The translations under genes were made by a program, and so were the position numbers. Shown piece by piece: positions 9,361 through 17,911 of a stretch of 64,000 nt of DNA. How positions within the stretch are numbered: the stretch's first letter is position 1; every line of letters starts with the position of its first letter. Below the pieces are notes generated by a model. It was not told the origin of the DNA. It did no database searches and worked only from the letters and a program-made list of their open reading frames with translations. The DNA is from Polaribacter sp. IC066 (lineage in GTDB: Bacteria; Bacteroidota; Bacteroidia; Flavobacteriales; Flavobacteriaceae): assembly GCF_007997085.1 (NCBI RefSeq), contig NZ_VORR01000008.1, forward strand, positions 49,676 to 113,675. Reading direction: 5' to 3'.

Positions 9361-9368
9361 TACCTTTA
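9361..9368 (+). promoter_or_regulatory. -7 box of second M66 gene
   Basis: TACCTTTA lies 16 nt before the ATG, preceded by TTATCTTTTATAA as at the long copy. This gives the short leader typical of Bacteroidetes and shows what the ancestral promoter-start spacing probably was. Confidence 0.6.
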
Positions 9369-9383
9369 CAAAAAAAATAAAAC

Positions 9384-11327
9384 ATGAAAAAATTTTTACT
9401 TTGTACTGTATTAATGGCAACCAGCTTTTTAAGTTTTGCACAAGCGACAATTAAAGGAGTTTATTTTGCACAAACGCACGTTGTTGCACCAGACTATAAA
9501 ATACCAGGTGTAAACGAAAGTTTAAAATTAATTAGCAATAGAGAAGCACTTGTAAAAGTGAACATAATATCTGCAAGCGGTGAAGTTTCACCTGTGGTAA
9601 AAGCAAATTTAGACTTAAATGGCACTTTGTTATCTGTTATCTTAACAGGTCCTGCTAATTTGCCAACTTCTTTCAATGATCAAATAGGACAAGTTGTTCA
9701 TAGTTTTGATGATAGTTTTACGGGTGTTATTCCTAAAGAATGGCTTCAACCTAACTTAAAGGTTTCTATTGAAACACCTACAGAAACAAAAAACTATAAT
9801 GACTTATTGATTAGCGCACCTAATAAAATGTTGATGACCAATTTTGAAGTAAATGTATTTACAGAGCAAAATAGCGAATATCCTTCAGGTTGGGAAGAAG
9901 AGTTTGCGGAAAAGTTGCCAGCATCAGAACTTAACGTACAAAATGTACGTGTTTTATTTAAAGAAACGTCTGTACTTCCAACAGGAGGAAGAATCGCGGC
10001 TAGGATTACAAATGCTGCAGACTACCAAACACTTACTGGTTTTTCTGGATTTGGCGGAAATGGTGGTCCTCAAAACTTAATAGCAACAGAGTGGAAAGCT
10101 GCGCTTAGAAATGCTGCAGGTAAATTTTATGGGAATATGAAGTACACACATGTTTCATGGAAATTTGAAAACAGAGCAAATAAAGGTGTTGGTGGTGGTT
10201 ATTCTTCAGTAGGTAGAAGAGGTCCAAATAGTCTTGGTATACTGCTACATGAAATGGGTCATGCACTATCGCTTCCTCACTGGGACGGTCCTGCGTACCC
10301 TTACAAAGGTGATATGAATGGAATTGTAGCGTCAACAGTTGCAGGAGGAATACATTCTGGTCCTACATGGATGTATGATGTAAGAAGTGAAAAATTTATT
10401 CCACCATTTCAAGATGATGTTACTCCTTTAACTTATAAAAATGATCCAATGAGTGGTGGAGGTAATAATAGAAAAGAACCAGGTTTTTTAACAAATCATT
10501 TTTCTGATTATTCTGTAAATCAAATGAGAAATATGTTAGAAGGACATCTTGTAGTTTATAATGAGGCTCTTGGAAAATATGCAAAATGGAATACTACAGA
10601 TATGGAGTATACAAGAGTTCAAACAAATACAAATAGTTTGAATTATCCAATACAGAGAGATGTAGATGTAATAAGCATAATGGCAGCTGTTAGTAGTAAA
10701 ACACCGCAAGCAAATATTGTATATGAACCCGTTGGTCCTTATAAAAGTGGTTTGATTAGAGTTTTTGATCCAAGAGAAGCAACAGATCGAACAGATGCGG
10801 TTTCTAATTCTTTTTGCCCATCCAATGGTTGTGATACTACGTTAAAAATTGTTCAAGGAAGTACAACTAAATACATTATGCTTTCAATGGGGTTAGATGC
10901 AACTCTAGAAGCTACAGATGCAGCAAGTTTTATAACTAGAGCAGTAAACCTACCTGCAAGTGACGGTCAAATTGTTTCTGTTGAATTATTATCTACGCCC
11001 AATGTTGAAGTAGATGGTTTACCTAGTTCTCCAACTGTTATAGAATCTTGGACAAACCCAAGTTTATCAAATGGAGTAACTATTGATGCGTTAAAAGAGA
11101 TACATATATACCAAACAAGCAAAAATGAACTTAGAGTTACTGGTTTTCAAAATATAGAAAAAGCATCTTTAAAAATTGTTTCAATAACAGGAAAAGAAGT
11201 CTTTATTAAAAGTTTTGTTGCTCAAAATACAAACGATATTGTAATACCAAATATTTCAAGAGGTATTTATGTTGTTCAAGTTGTTTCAGATAAAAAGAAC
11301 TATACAAAGAAAATAATTATAGAATAG
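9384..11327 (+). CDS. Secreted M66-like zinc metalloprotease with T9SS sorting domain (short copy)
   Basis: 647 residues. The signal peptide MKKFLLCTVLMATSFLSFAQ is followed by the M66-like catalytic half with HEMGHALSLPH at 289-299. The protein then goes directly to a T9SS type A sorting domain (about 572-647, ending KKIIIE). It lacks the three 67-residue repeats and the beta-rich region of the long copy. Residues 22-562 are almost identical to that copy; differences are at 328 (I/T), 336 (K/E), 345 (G/D), 387 (R/G), 547 (S/P) and 557 (S/T). The same catalytic unit is thus offered on two scaffolds, one compact and one extended. The inferred location is the cell surface or outside, after export by the T9SS of which SprE (50 kb) is a part. 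Confidence 0.88.
   Translation: MKKFLLCTVLMATSFLSFAQATIKGVYFAQTHVVAPDYKIPGVNESLKLISNREALVKVNIISASGEVSPVVKANLDLNGTLLSVILTGPANLPTSFNDQIGQVVHSFDDSFTGVIPKEWLQPNLKVSIETPTETKNYNDLLISAPNKMLMTNFEVNVFTEQNSEYPSGWEEEFAEKLPASELNVQNVRVLFKETSVLPTGGRIAARITNAADYQTLTGFSGFGGNGGPQNLIATEWKAALRNAAGKFYGNMKYTHVSWKFENRANKGVGGGYSSVGRRGPNSLGILLHEMGHALSLPHWDGPAYPYKGDMNGIVASTVAGGIHSGPTWMYDVRSEKFIPPFQDDVTPLTYKNDPMSGGGNNRKEPGFLTNHFSDYSVNQMRNMLEGHLVVYNEALGKYAKWNTTDMEYTRVQTNTNSLNYPIQRDVDVISIMAAVSSKTPQANIVYEPVGPYKSGLIRVFDPREATDRTDAVSNSFCPSNGCDTTLKIVQGSTTKYIMLSMGLDATLEATDAASFITRAVNLPASDGQIVSVELLSTPNVEVDGLPSSPTVIESWTNPSLSNGVTIDALKEIHIYQTSKNELRVTGFQNIEKASLKIVSITGKEVFIKSFVAQNTNDIVIPNISRGIYVVQVVSDKKNYTKKIIIE
9447..11068 (+). repeat. 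1.62-kb near-identical segment, copy 2
   Basis: Counterpart of 5472-7093; see that entry. Identity breaks off at TTTATC just after the catalytic half. Confidence 0.9.
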
Positions 11328-11349
11328 TTTAAACCTATTTTTAAAATTA

Positions 11350-11383
11350 AAAAACGCATCATTTTTTTTGATGCGTTTTTTTG
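11350..11383 (+). terminator. Rho-independent terminator after short M66 gene
   Basis: AAAACGCATCA (11351-11361) pairs with TGATGCGTTTT (11369-11379), followed by T residues. Fourth member of the AACGCATCA terminator family. Confidence 0.88.
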
Positions 11384-11430
11384 TACAACTTATTTTAAAA
11401 AGTAATCTTTGCAGAAAGTGTGTGTTTTTT

Positions 11431-12051
11431 ATGATTTTGATTTCTCTTTTTTTCTTCGGATTTTTTGCTGCTTTCATAGGCTCAATAACACCAAGCATGT
11501 TAAATATGACAGCGCTTAAAATTAGCCTAGAAAAAGGAAGAACAGCTTCTAATAAGTATGCGTTAGGTGTTTCTTTGGTGGTGATTTTACAAGTGATTAT
11601 TGCCGTTATCTTAACAAAATACGTAGCTGAAAATCCAGCAATTTTAGAAACTTTAGAAAAAGCAGGAATCGTAATATTTATTTTTTTATCCTACTTTTTT
11701 TATAGCAAATCTAAGAAAGAGAAATCAAAGATAGAAACAAGTAAAATCAAGAAAGAAAATCTTTTTTTAAAAGGAGTAACGCTATCACTTTTAAACATGT
11801 TTGGCATTCCTTTTTTTTGTGGAGTGGCAACAACTTTAGATTATTTCAACCTTTTTAGTTTTGATATTATTTCTATTGTATTTTTCACTTTAAGTGCAGG
11901 GATAGGTACATTTTTTATTCTTTCTTTGTACGGTAAATTTGCCAAAATAATTCAGAAAAAAACAGGAAAACTTACAAAGGATATCAATTTAATACTTGCT
12001 ATTTTAACAGGATTAGTTGCTGTGCTTTCAATCTTAAAATTGCTTTTTTAA
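11431..12051 (+). CDS. LysE-like small membrane transporter (paralogue 1)
   Basis: The open frame reaches back into the terminator of the previous gene. The start at 11431 (MILISLFFFGFF) is preferred because it begins the first membrane segment and follows a TAATCTTTG promoter-like box. The 206-residue product has about six hydrophobic segments, with a charged lysine-rich cytoplasmic loop in the middle. The first helix carries GSITPSMLNMTALKISLEKG, comparable to the PGP-x-n-G motif of LysE/RhtB amino-acid exporters. The neighbour at 12184 shares the same motif and layout, so the two are a tandem pair and may form a heteromer. The substrate cannot be read from the sequence. Confidence 0.7.
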   Translation: MILISLFFFGFFAAFIGSITPSMLNMTALKISLEKGRTASNKYALGVSLVVILQVIIAVILTKYVAENPAILETLEKAGIVIFIFLSYFFYSKSKKEKSKIETSKIKKENLFLKGVTLSLLNMFGIPFFCGVATTLDYFNLFSFDIISIVFFTLSAGIGTFFILSLYGKFAKIIQKKTGKLTKDINLILAILTGLVAVLSILKLLF

Positions 12052-12183
12052 ATTACAAAAAAGATAAAGTAAAAATTTTTGAGAGAACTTTTTTGTATCT
12101 TTTTATTGATTCTTACACTTTAATAACTAAATGCGTTAACACTTAACCTTCTTTTATCGTTTATTTGTTGCTTAAAAGTAAAT

Positions 12184-12801
12184 ATGAATTTTATAATTTA
12201 CATACTTTTTGGTTTTGGAATTGCTGTTGCGGGCAGTATAACACCTAGTTTTTTAAATTTAACGGTCGTAAAGTTTAGTTTAAAAAATGGTAAAAAGTCG
12301 GCATTTTACTTAATTGGCGGTTATGCTACCGTACTTTTTTTTCAGGCAAATATTGGAGCATATTTATCTAGTATTCTCATGGAAAATTCAGAATATATTA
12401 CATTAATTCAAAAGATAGGAACAGGAATTCTTTTTTTGTTGGCGATTAACTTTTTTAGGCTGTATTTTACATCTAAAGAAAAGCCTAAAAAAGAAGAAAT
12501 ACCAAAATCTAAAGCTTATTTATACGGAATTGGCATGTCTCTTTTAAACACCATTGCGATTCCTTTTTATTTTACTTCAATTTCAGTTTTAATAAGTATA
12601 GAATATTTTGAATATTCTTTTTTAAATGCTTTTTATTTCTCAATTGGTTCAACGTTAGGTTCTTTTTCCTTATATTCAGTGTATGCAATTGTTGCAAAAA
12701 AAATAGAACACAAGTTAACCTATATAGCAACTAAAATAGATCTTATTTTAGCATGTTTAACAGGAGTTGTAGCCATCGGAAATTTAATTTATTTGCTATA
12801 A
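12184..12801 (+). CDS. LysE-like small membrane transporter (paralogue 2)
   Basis: 205 residues, about six membrane segments, with GSITPSFLNLTVVKFSLKNG in the first helix and a lysine/glutamate-rich central loop. It is a diverged paralogue of the gene at 11431, with the same length and the same motif positions. Membership of the LysE translocator fold is an inference from topology and the glycine/proline motif. The next gene begins 21 nt downstream, so the two may be co-transcribed. The region between the paralogues (12052-12183) holds a TATCTTTTTA promoter-like box, so this gene probably has its own start of transcription. Confidence 0.7.
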   Translation: MNFIIYILFGFGIAVAGSITPSFLNLTVVKFSLKNGKKSAFYLIGGYATVLFFQANIGAYLSSILMENSEYITLIQKIGTGILFLLAINFFRLYFTSKEKPKKEEIPKSKAYLYGIGMSLLNTIAIPFYFTSISVLISIEYFEYSFLNAFYFSIGSTLGSFSLYSVYAIVAKKIEHKLTYIATKIDLILACLTGVVAIGNLIYLL

Positions 12802-12822
12802 ACTGTACCTTAATATAAAAGA

Positions 12823-13662
12823 ATGAATATCATAAAGAATTTAACTGTAGAAGGAAAACATCAAAAACCAATTGTAACAGATGTTTTTTACAACGAAACA
12901 CAGCAACCCAAAAAAGTAGTTATTTTTTGCCATGGTTACAAAGGTTTTAAAGATTGGGGCGCATGGAATTTAATGGCACAACAGTTTGCAAAAGCAGGTT
13001 TTTTCTTTATAAAATTCAATTTTTCTCATAATGGAGGAACTGCAGAAAATCCAATTGATTTTCCAGATTTAGAGGCGTTCGGGAATAACAATTATACCAA
13101 AGAATTAGACGATTTAGAAAGCATTTTAGATTGGATTTCATCCGAAGAAAAATTTAAAAATGAAGTACATATTGCTGATATTTCTGTCATAGGACACAGC
13201 AGAGGTGGCGGAATTGTATTGCTAAAAGCCAACGAAGATGCAAGAATAAAAAAGGTGATTTCTCTAGCGGCAGTGGCTGATATTGGGTCAAGAAGTTCTA
13301 CTACTGGCGATTTAGAAAACTGGAAAAAAGACGGTGTTAAGTATGTTATAAACGGAAGAACAAAACAGCAAATGCCGCACTTTTATCAGTTTTATGAAGA
13401 CTTTAAAACAAATGAAGAACGTTTAAATATTCAGAAAGCAGTAGAAAAAATCGGGATTCCGCAGTTAGTAATTCACGGAGATAAAGACACTTCGGTTTCA
13501 GTTGATGAAGCGCATAAAATTCATTCTTGGAATTCCAACAGTATTCTAAAGATCATCGAAAATGCTGATCATGTTTTTAATGTTTCGCATCCGTGGGAAA
13601 AAGAAAAGGTATCAAAAGAGCTAGAAGAGGTTACAACGATTTGTATTGAATTTTTAAAGTAA
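12823..13662 (+). CDS. Alpha/beta hydrolase (dienelactone hydrolase/acyl-esterase type)
   Basis: 279 residues of cytoplasmic character without a signal peptide. The nucleophile elbow GHSRGG places the catalytic serine at S126. The acid is D222 in HGDKDTSV and the base is H250 in ENADHVFN, so the triad is complete. The oxyanion region FCHGYKGFKDWG (35-46) is typical of the serine aminopeptidase/esterase branch. The substrate is unknown; carboxyl-ester or short peptide-like substrates fit the fold. It follows the LysE-like gene after 21 nt and is probably in the same transcript. No strong terminator is seen downstream. Confidence 0.85.
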   Translation: MNIIKNLTVEGKHQKPIVTDVFYNETQQPKKVVIFCHGYKGFKDWGAWNLMAQQFAKAGFFFIKFNFSHNGGTAENPIDFPDLEAFGNNNYTKELDDLESILDWISSEEKFKNEVHIADISVIGHSRGGGIVLLKANEDARIKKVISLAAVADIGSRSSTTGDLENWKKDGVKYVINGRTKQQMPHFYQFYEDFKTNEERLNIQKAVEKIGIPQLVIHGDKDTSVSVDEAHKIHSWNSNSILKIIENADHVFNVSHPWEKEKVSKELEEVTTICIEFLK

Positions 13663-13689
13663 GTTTTTTTTGATGATTAATTTTATTGC

Positions 13690-13900
13690 TGTCCGATAAA
13701 AGAGACAAGACCGCTACGCTTTTAGAACCATGAACCAAGACTAAAATGTAACTAATTGATAAATAGAGGTAAACCAAAGGGACAAAATTTTTGTTTATCA
13801 TCTTAAAATTAATTCTAAAAAATAAGGTGTCTTTTGAAAAGGATTAGAAAACTCTTTATTTATAAAGGGTTCACGATATTAAACTATTTTTAATCGGACA
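13690..13900 (+). repeat. Candidate 211-bp miniature element with terminal inverted repeats
   Basis: The non-coding stretch between the hydrolase and dinB is bounded by TGTCCGATAAAA on the left and TTTTTAATCGGACA on the right. These are inverted matches apart from one inserted base. No target duplication is obvious and no second copy is in this window, so its mobile nature is only suggested. Confidence 0.35.
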
Positions 13901-13973
13901 CTAATGAATTAATTTATAAAAATTGAATTCCAGAAATTAGTAAAATTCGGGTCGCTCTTCGTAAATTAGTGGT

Positions 13974-15056
13974 GTGGAATTACAACCTCCTTTCAGAAAA
14001 ATTATTCATGTAGATATGGATGCATATTATGCATCTGTAGCGGAATTAGACAACCCCGAATTAAGAGGAAAAGCAATTGCCGTTGGCGGTGGTGGAGATA
14101 GAGGTGTGGTGTCTGCAGCGAGTTATGAAGCTCGCAAGTTTGGTGTAAAATCTGCAATGAGCGGAGTTTTGGCCAAACAAAAATGTCCGCATTTAATTTT
14201 TGTAAAAACAGATTTTGAGCGCTACAAAGAAATATCAACCAAAATAAGAGCAATTTTTTATGAATATACAGATTTGGTGGAGCCACTTTCTTTAGATGAG
14301 GCTTATTTAGATGTTACCGAAAATAAAAAAGGAAATCCTTCTGCAAACGCAATTGCTAGAGAAATTAGAGAACGTATTTATCAAGAAACAGGTTTGCGGG
14401 CTTCGGCAGGAATTTCTATCAATAAATTCATTGCAAAAGTTGCTTCAGATATTAACAAACCAAACGGACAAAAAACAGTGCACCCAAATGAGGTGATTCC
14501 TTTTTTAGAAGAATTGGCAGTCAATAAATTTTATGGAGTTGGTAAGGTTACTGCCGCTAAAATGTATAATTTAGGTATTTTTATTGGGAACGATTTAAAG
14601 AAAAAATCACTTGAAGAATTAGTTCAGCTTTTTGGTAAAGCAGGAGCTCATTATTACAATATTGTTCGCGGAATTCATAACAGCGCCGTAAAACCCAATA
14701 GAATCAGAAAATCTGTTGGCGCAGAAACCACCTTTAACGAAAATATTTCTTCAGAAATTTATATGCTTGAGCGTTTAGAAGATATTGCTGATGAGATAGA
14801 AAAACGGATGAAAAAGGCAAATACCAAAGGAAAAACGATTACCTTAAAAATTAAATATTCAGATTTTACACAACAAACAAGAAGTAAAACGAAAGCATCT
14901 TTTATGCAGACTAAAAAAGAGTTTTTTCCGACGATTAAAGAATTGTTATACCAAGATAAATTAGTAAATTCTGTTCGGTTATTAGGAATTTCTTTCGGGA
15001 ATTTAAACACCGAAATAAAGGAACCTGTTTGGGTACAGTTACGGTTTGAATTCTGA
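13974..15056 (+). CDS. dinB: DNA polymerase IV (Y family)
   Basis: 360 residues, the normal Pol IV length. Translesion polymerase for error-prone bypass. Catalytic carboxylates are in DMDAYYASVAE (D14) and SLDEAYLDVTE (D108, E109). A helix-hairpin-helix region (KFYGVGKVTAAKM) and the little-finger domain follow. The likely start is GTG at 13974, since no ATG exists between the upstream stop and the conserved DMDAYYA block. It ends close to the first REP palindrome at 15091, which may serve as its 3' hairpin. It stands alone, not in an SOS operon with imuB-like genes. Confidence 0.95.
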   Translation: MELQPPFRKIIHVDMDAYYASVAELDNPELRGKAIAVGGGGDRGVVSAASYEARKFGVKSAMSGVLAKQKCPHLIFVKTDFERYKEISTKIRAIFYEYTDLVEPLSLDEAYLDVTENKKGNPSANAIAREIRERIYQETGLRASAGISINKFIAKVASDINKPNGQKTVHPNEVIPFLEELAVNKFYGVGKVTAAKMYNLGIFIGNDLKKKSLEELVQLFGKAGAHYYNIVRGIHNSAVKPNRIRKSVGAETTFNENISSEIYMLERLEDIADEIEKRMKKANTKGKTITLKIKYSDFTQQTRSKTKASFMQTKKEFFPTIKELLYQDKLVNSVRLLGISFGNLNTEIKEPVWVQLRFEF

Positions 15057-15090
15057 TGCGCGCTAATAATAATAATAATGAATGTAATAA

Positions 15091-15123
15091 AGACCTCACA
15101 GGTTTTAAAAACCTGTGAGGTCT
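15091..15123 (+). repeat. REP palindrome copy 1
   Basis: 33-bp inverted repeat with arms AGACCTCACAGGTT and AACCTGTGAGGTCT around an A/T centre. Same sequence as copies at 20475, 20965 and 22329 and as the arms at 19832-19886. Confidence 0.95.
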
Positions 15124-15135
15124 GAAACACGAAAA

Positions 15136-15630
15136 ATGAACATAATCAGAACAAATTCTAAAAATAAAGACTTCATCAAATTAGTAAAACAATTAGATGC
15201 ATATTTAAAGATTACGGATGGAGATGAACATGAGTTTTACAATCAGTTTAATACTATTGCTATTTTAAAAGAGGTGGTTGTTTTGTACGAAGGTGAAAAT
15301 GCAGTTGGTTGTGGAGCGATTAAAAAGTTTGATGCTGACTTACTGAAAATAAAATCAGCACACGCAAGTTCAGTAAAAGTTAAAAACGCAGCAGAGATTA
15401 AACGAATGTTTGTTTTATCAGAAAAAAGAGGTGTAGGAATCGCACAGAAAATTCTGATTGAATTAGAAGTTTGGGCAAAAGAATTAGGATATAAAAAATG
15501 TGTTTTAGAAACAGGAATAAGACAAGTTGAAGCCGTAAAATTTTACAAAAAATGTGATTATAAAATAATTCCGAATTATGGTCAGTACAAGAACATGGAA
15601 AACAGTATTTGCTTTGAAAAACAACTATAA
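15136..15630 (+). CDS. GNAT-family N-acetyltransferase
   Basis: The start at 15136 (MNIIRTNSK) is chosen because the longer frame begins inside the REP palindrome. The 164-residue product has the GNAT core. Beta-4 with MFVLSEKRGVGIAQKIL carries the acetyl-CoA pyrophosphate-binding R-G-x-G-x-A loop (Q/RxxGxG/A type). The later strand reads LETGIRQVEAVKFYKKCDY, the usual C-terminal GNAT motif. The substrate is not predictable. Its stop codon abuts the start of the FAD oxidoreductase at 15631, so it may be translated from the same mRNA and be the first gene of the downstream cluster. Confidence 0.85.
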   Translation: MNIIRTNSKNKDFIKLVKQLDAYLKITDGDEHEFYNQFNTIAILKEVVVLYEGENAVGCGAIKKFDADLLKIKSAHASSVKVKNAAEIKRMFVLSEKRGVGIAQKILIELEVWAKELGYKKCVLETGIRQVEAVKFYKKCDYKIIPNYGQYKNMENSICFEKQL

Positions 15631-16740
15631 ATGAATTACAGTTATTGGGAATTAAAAGAGTGGTTTACAAACATCGATTTTACAATTGTGGGCAGTGGAA
15701 TAGTGGGTTTAAACTGCGCTTTAGAATTGAAGAAAAAACATCCAAAAGCGAAGATTTTAGTCCTTGAAAAAGGGATGTTGCCGCAAGGAGCGAGTACAAA
15801 AAATGCAGGTTTTGCTTGTTTTGGAAGCTTGTCAGAAATTATCGACGATTTAAATACGCACACAGAAGAAGAGGTTTTTAATTTGGTTGATAATCGTTGG
15901 AAAGGCTTACAATTATTACGTAAAAATTTAGGAGATAAAAATATCGATTTTCAACATCATAAAGGCTTTGAATTGTGCGATTCTGAAGACTTTTTTGAAG
16001 AGTGTTTGGCAAGAAAACAAGAAATAAATAACTTGTTAACACCTATTTTTAAAGAAGATGTTTTTTCTGTTTCTGATAATATGTTCAACTTTAAAAAAGT
16101 ACATCATTCATACATTGTGAATAATTTTGAAGGTCAGATTGACACCGGAAAAATGGCAACGAAATTGCTTGTGAAAGCTCAAAAAAACGGAATTAAGATA
16201 TTGAATAATATTTTCGTAGAAAGCTTTGTTGAAAACGAAGATAATATAAACATAAAAACCAATAGACTAGATTTTTATACTAAAAAATTATGTATAGCAA
16301 CCAATGGTTTTGCAAATAAATTACTCAATGAAAATGTGCAACCTGCAAGAGCGCAAGTGTTAATTACAAAGCCAATTAAAAATTTAAAAATTAAAGGTAC
16401 TTTTCATTTAGATAAGGGGTATTATTATTTTAGAAACATAGACAATAGAATTTTATTTGGAGGTGGTAGAAACCTCGATTTTAAAACTGAAGAAACTGCC
16501 GAATTTGGTGAAACGACCATCATACAAAATGAACTGGAAAAAATTTTAAAAGAAACTATTTTACCAAACACAAATTTCGAAGTGGAGCATCGTTGGAGTG
16601 GGATTATGGGTGTGGGAAATCAGAAAAATGCCATTGTAAAACAACTCTCTAATCATGTTTTTTGCGGAGTTCGGTTAGGAGGAATGGGTATTGCTATTGG
16701 CAGCTTGGTAGGTAAAGAATTGGCAGAATTAATAGATTAG
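15631..16740 (+). CDS. FAD-dependent oxidoreductase (DAO/glycine-oxidase type)
   Basis: 369 residues. The N-terminal FAD-binding motif TIVGSGIVGLNCALELKK is followed by an acidic residue that binds the ribose (VLEKG). The DAO-family block ASTKNAGFACFG (52-63) follows. The C-terminal part GVRLGGMGIAIGSLVGKELA is the second FAD contact of this family. Such enzymes oxidise amines or imines and some are dehydrogenases of small amino acids. The start follows the GNAT stop immediately. It lies 43 nt upstream of a second FAD enzyme and may belong to the lipid/polyketide cluster, though it could equally serve the GNAT. Its role in the pathway is open. Confidence 0.85.
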   Translation: MNYSYWELKEWFTNIDFTIVGSGIVGLNCALELKKKHPKAKILVLEKGMLPQGASTKNAGFACFGSLSEIIDDLNTHTEEEVFNLVDNRWKGLQLLRKNLGDKNIDFQHHKGFELCDSEDFFEECLARKQEINNLLTPIFKEDVFSVSDNMFNFKKVHHSYIVNNFEGQIDTGKMATKLLVKAQKNGIKILNNIFVESFVENEDNINIKTNRLDFYTKKLCIATNGFANKLLNENVQPARAQVLITKPIKNLKIKGTFHLDKGYYYFRNIDNRILFGGGRNLDFKTEETAEFGETTIIQNELEKILKETILPNTNFEVEHRWSGIMGVGNQKNAIVKQLSNHVFCGVRLGGMGIAIGSLVGKELAELID

Positions 16741-16783
16741 AAGAATAAACCTCTCGACTGGGTCCGAGTAGACATTAACATAC

Positions 16784-17911
16784 ATGAAAAACGAATTCGA
16801 AATTATAATTATTGGTGGCGGTTTAGCAGGATTGTGCAACGCAATTCATTTATCAAAATTTGGTAAAAATGTGATACTGATTGAGAAGAATTCATACCCA
16901 AAACACAAAGTTTGTGGCGAGTATATTTCTAACGAAGTGTTGCCTTATTTACAATTTTTAGATATGAATCCGTTCGATTTTGGTGCGGTAAAAATTGATC
17001 AATTTAAATTATCAACCACAAATAATAAACTCATTTCAGCAAAATTACCTTTGGGTGGTTTCGGGATTTCGCGGTATACGCTAGATTTGGAACTCGCAAA
17101 AAAAGCAACAGAAAACGGTGTTACCATATTGCAAGATGAAGTTATAAACGTTGATTTTAAGAACGATATTTTTTATGTTGAAACCAAAGAAAATAATGGT
17201 TTTTCCTCAAAATTTGCGATTGGTTCTTTTGGCAAACGTTCTTTGCTAGATGTAAAAATGGAGCGTGAGTTTATCCAAAAAAAATCGCCTTATTTAGGCG
17301 TTAAAATTCATGTAAAAGGAGATTTTCCAGAAAATTTGGTAGCACTTCATAATTTTAAAGGGGGGTATTGTGGTGTTTCTAAAGTAGAAAATGATGCCAT
17401 TAATTTATGTTATATCACGAGTTTTTCAGCATTTAAAAAGTATAAAAATATTGATGATTTTCAAGAAAACGTTGTTTTTAAAAATGATTTTTTAAAGAAA
17501 ATTTATCAAGAAACAAAACCTGTTTTTGACAAACCGTTATCGATTAGTCAGATTTCTTTTGAAACCAAAAAACCAATTGAAAATCATTTGATGATGTGTG
17601 GCGATTCTGCCGGAATGATTCATCCGTTATGCGGAAACGGAATGAGTATGGCAATGCAGTCTGCACAAATTGCATCTAAACTGATTCTAAATTATTATGA
17701 TGGTAAAATAGCATCTAGAAGTGAGTTGGAAAAGCAGTACCTTAGATTGTGGAACAAACAGTTTAAATGGCGTTTAAAATCAGGACATTTTATAGCAATG
17801 TTGTTCAGAAATGATCAAATAGCAAATGTTTTATTACAAATTTTAAGAAGAATGCCTTTTTTATTACCCGTAATTATTAAGCAAACGCATGGTAAATCAA
17901 TAAAATTATAA
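16784..17911 (+). CDS. FAD-dependent hydroxylase/reductase (geranylgeranyl-reductase or aromatic-hydroxylase type)
   Basis: 375 residues with the dinucleotide motif IIIGGGLAGLCNAIHLSK (about 8-25). EKNSYPKHKVCGEY follows, a block shared by geranylgeranyl reductases and related group A FAD enzymes. The second FAD motif is GDSAGMIHPLCGNGMSM near 283. Family members reduce prenyl double bonds or hydroxylate phenols. The gene overlaps the methyltransferase downstream by one base (TAATG), so the two are translationally coupled. In phenolic-lipid clusters of streptomycetes a type III PKS, a methyltransferase and a FAD hydroxylase work in sequence. I infer a similar tailoring role here. Confidence 0.85.
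   Translation: MKNEFEIIIIGGGLAGLCNAIHLSKFGKNVILIEKNSYPKHKVCGEYISNEVLPYLQFLDMNPFDFGAVKIDQFKLSTTNNKLISAKLPLGGFGISRYTLDLELAKKATENGVTILQDEVINVDFKNDIFYVETKENNGFSSKFAIGSFGKRSLLDVKMEREFIQKKSPYLGVKIHVKGDFPENLVALHNFKGGYCGVSKVENDAINLCYITSFSAFKKYKNIDDFQENVVFKNDFLKKIYQETKPVFDKPLSISQISFETKKPIENHLMMCGDSAGMIHPLCGNGMSMAMQSAQIASKLILNYYDGKIASRSELEKQYLRLWNKQFKWRLKSGHFIAMLFRNDQIANVLLQILRRMPFLLPVIIKQTHGKSIKL

Noticed and set aside
14311..14496. Extra short frames inside dinB and other genes
   Set aside because: They are out-of-frame reads of confidently assigned genes.
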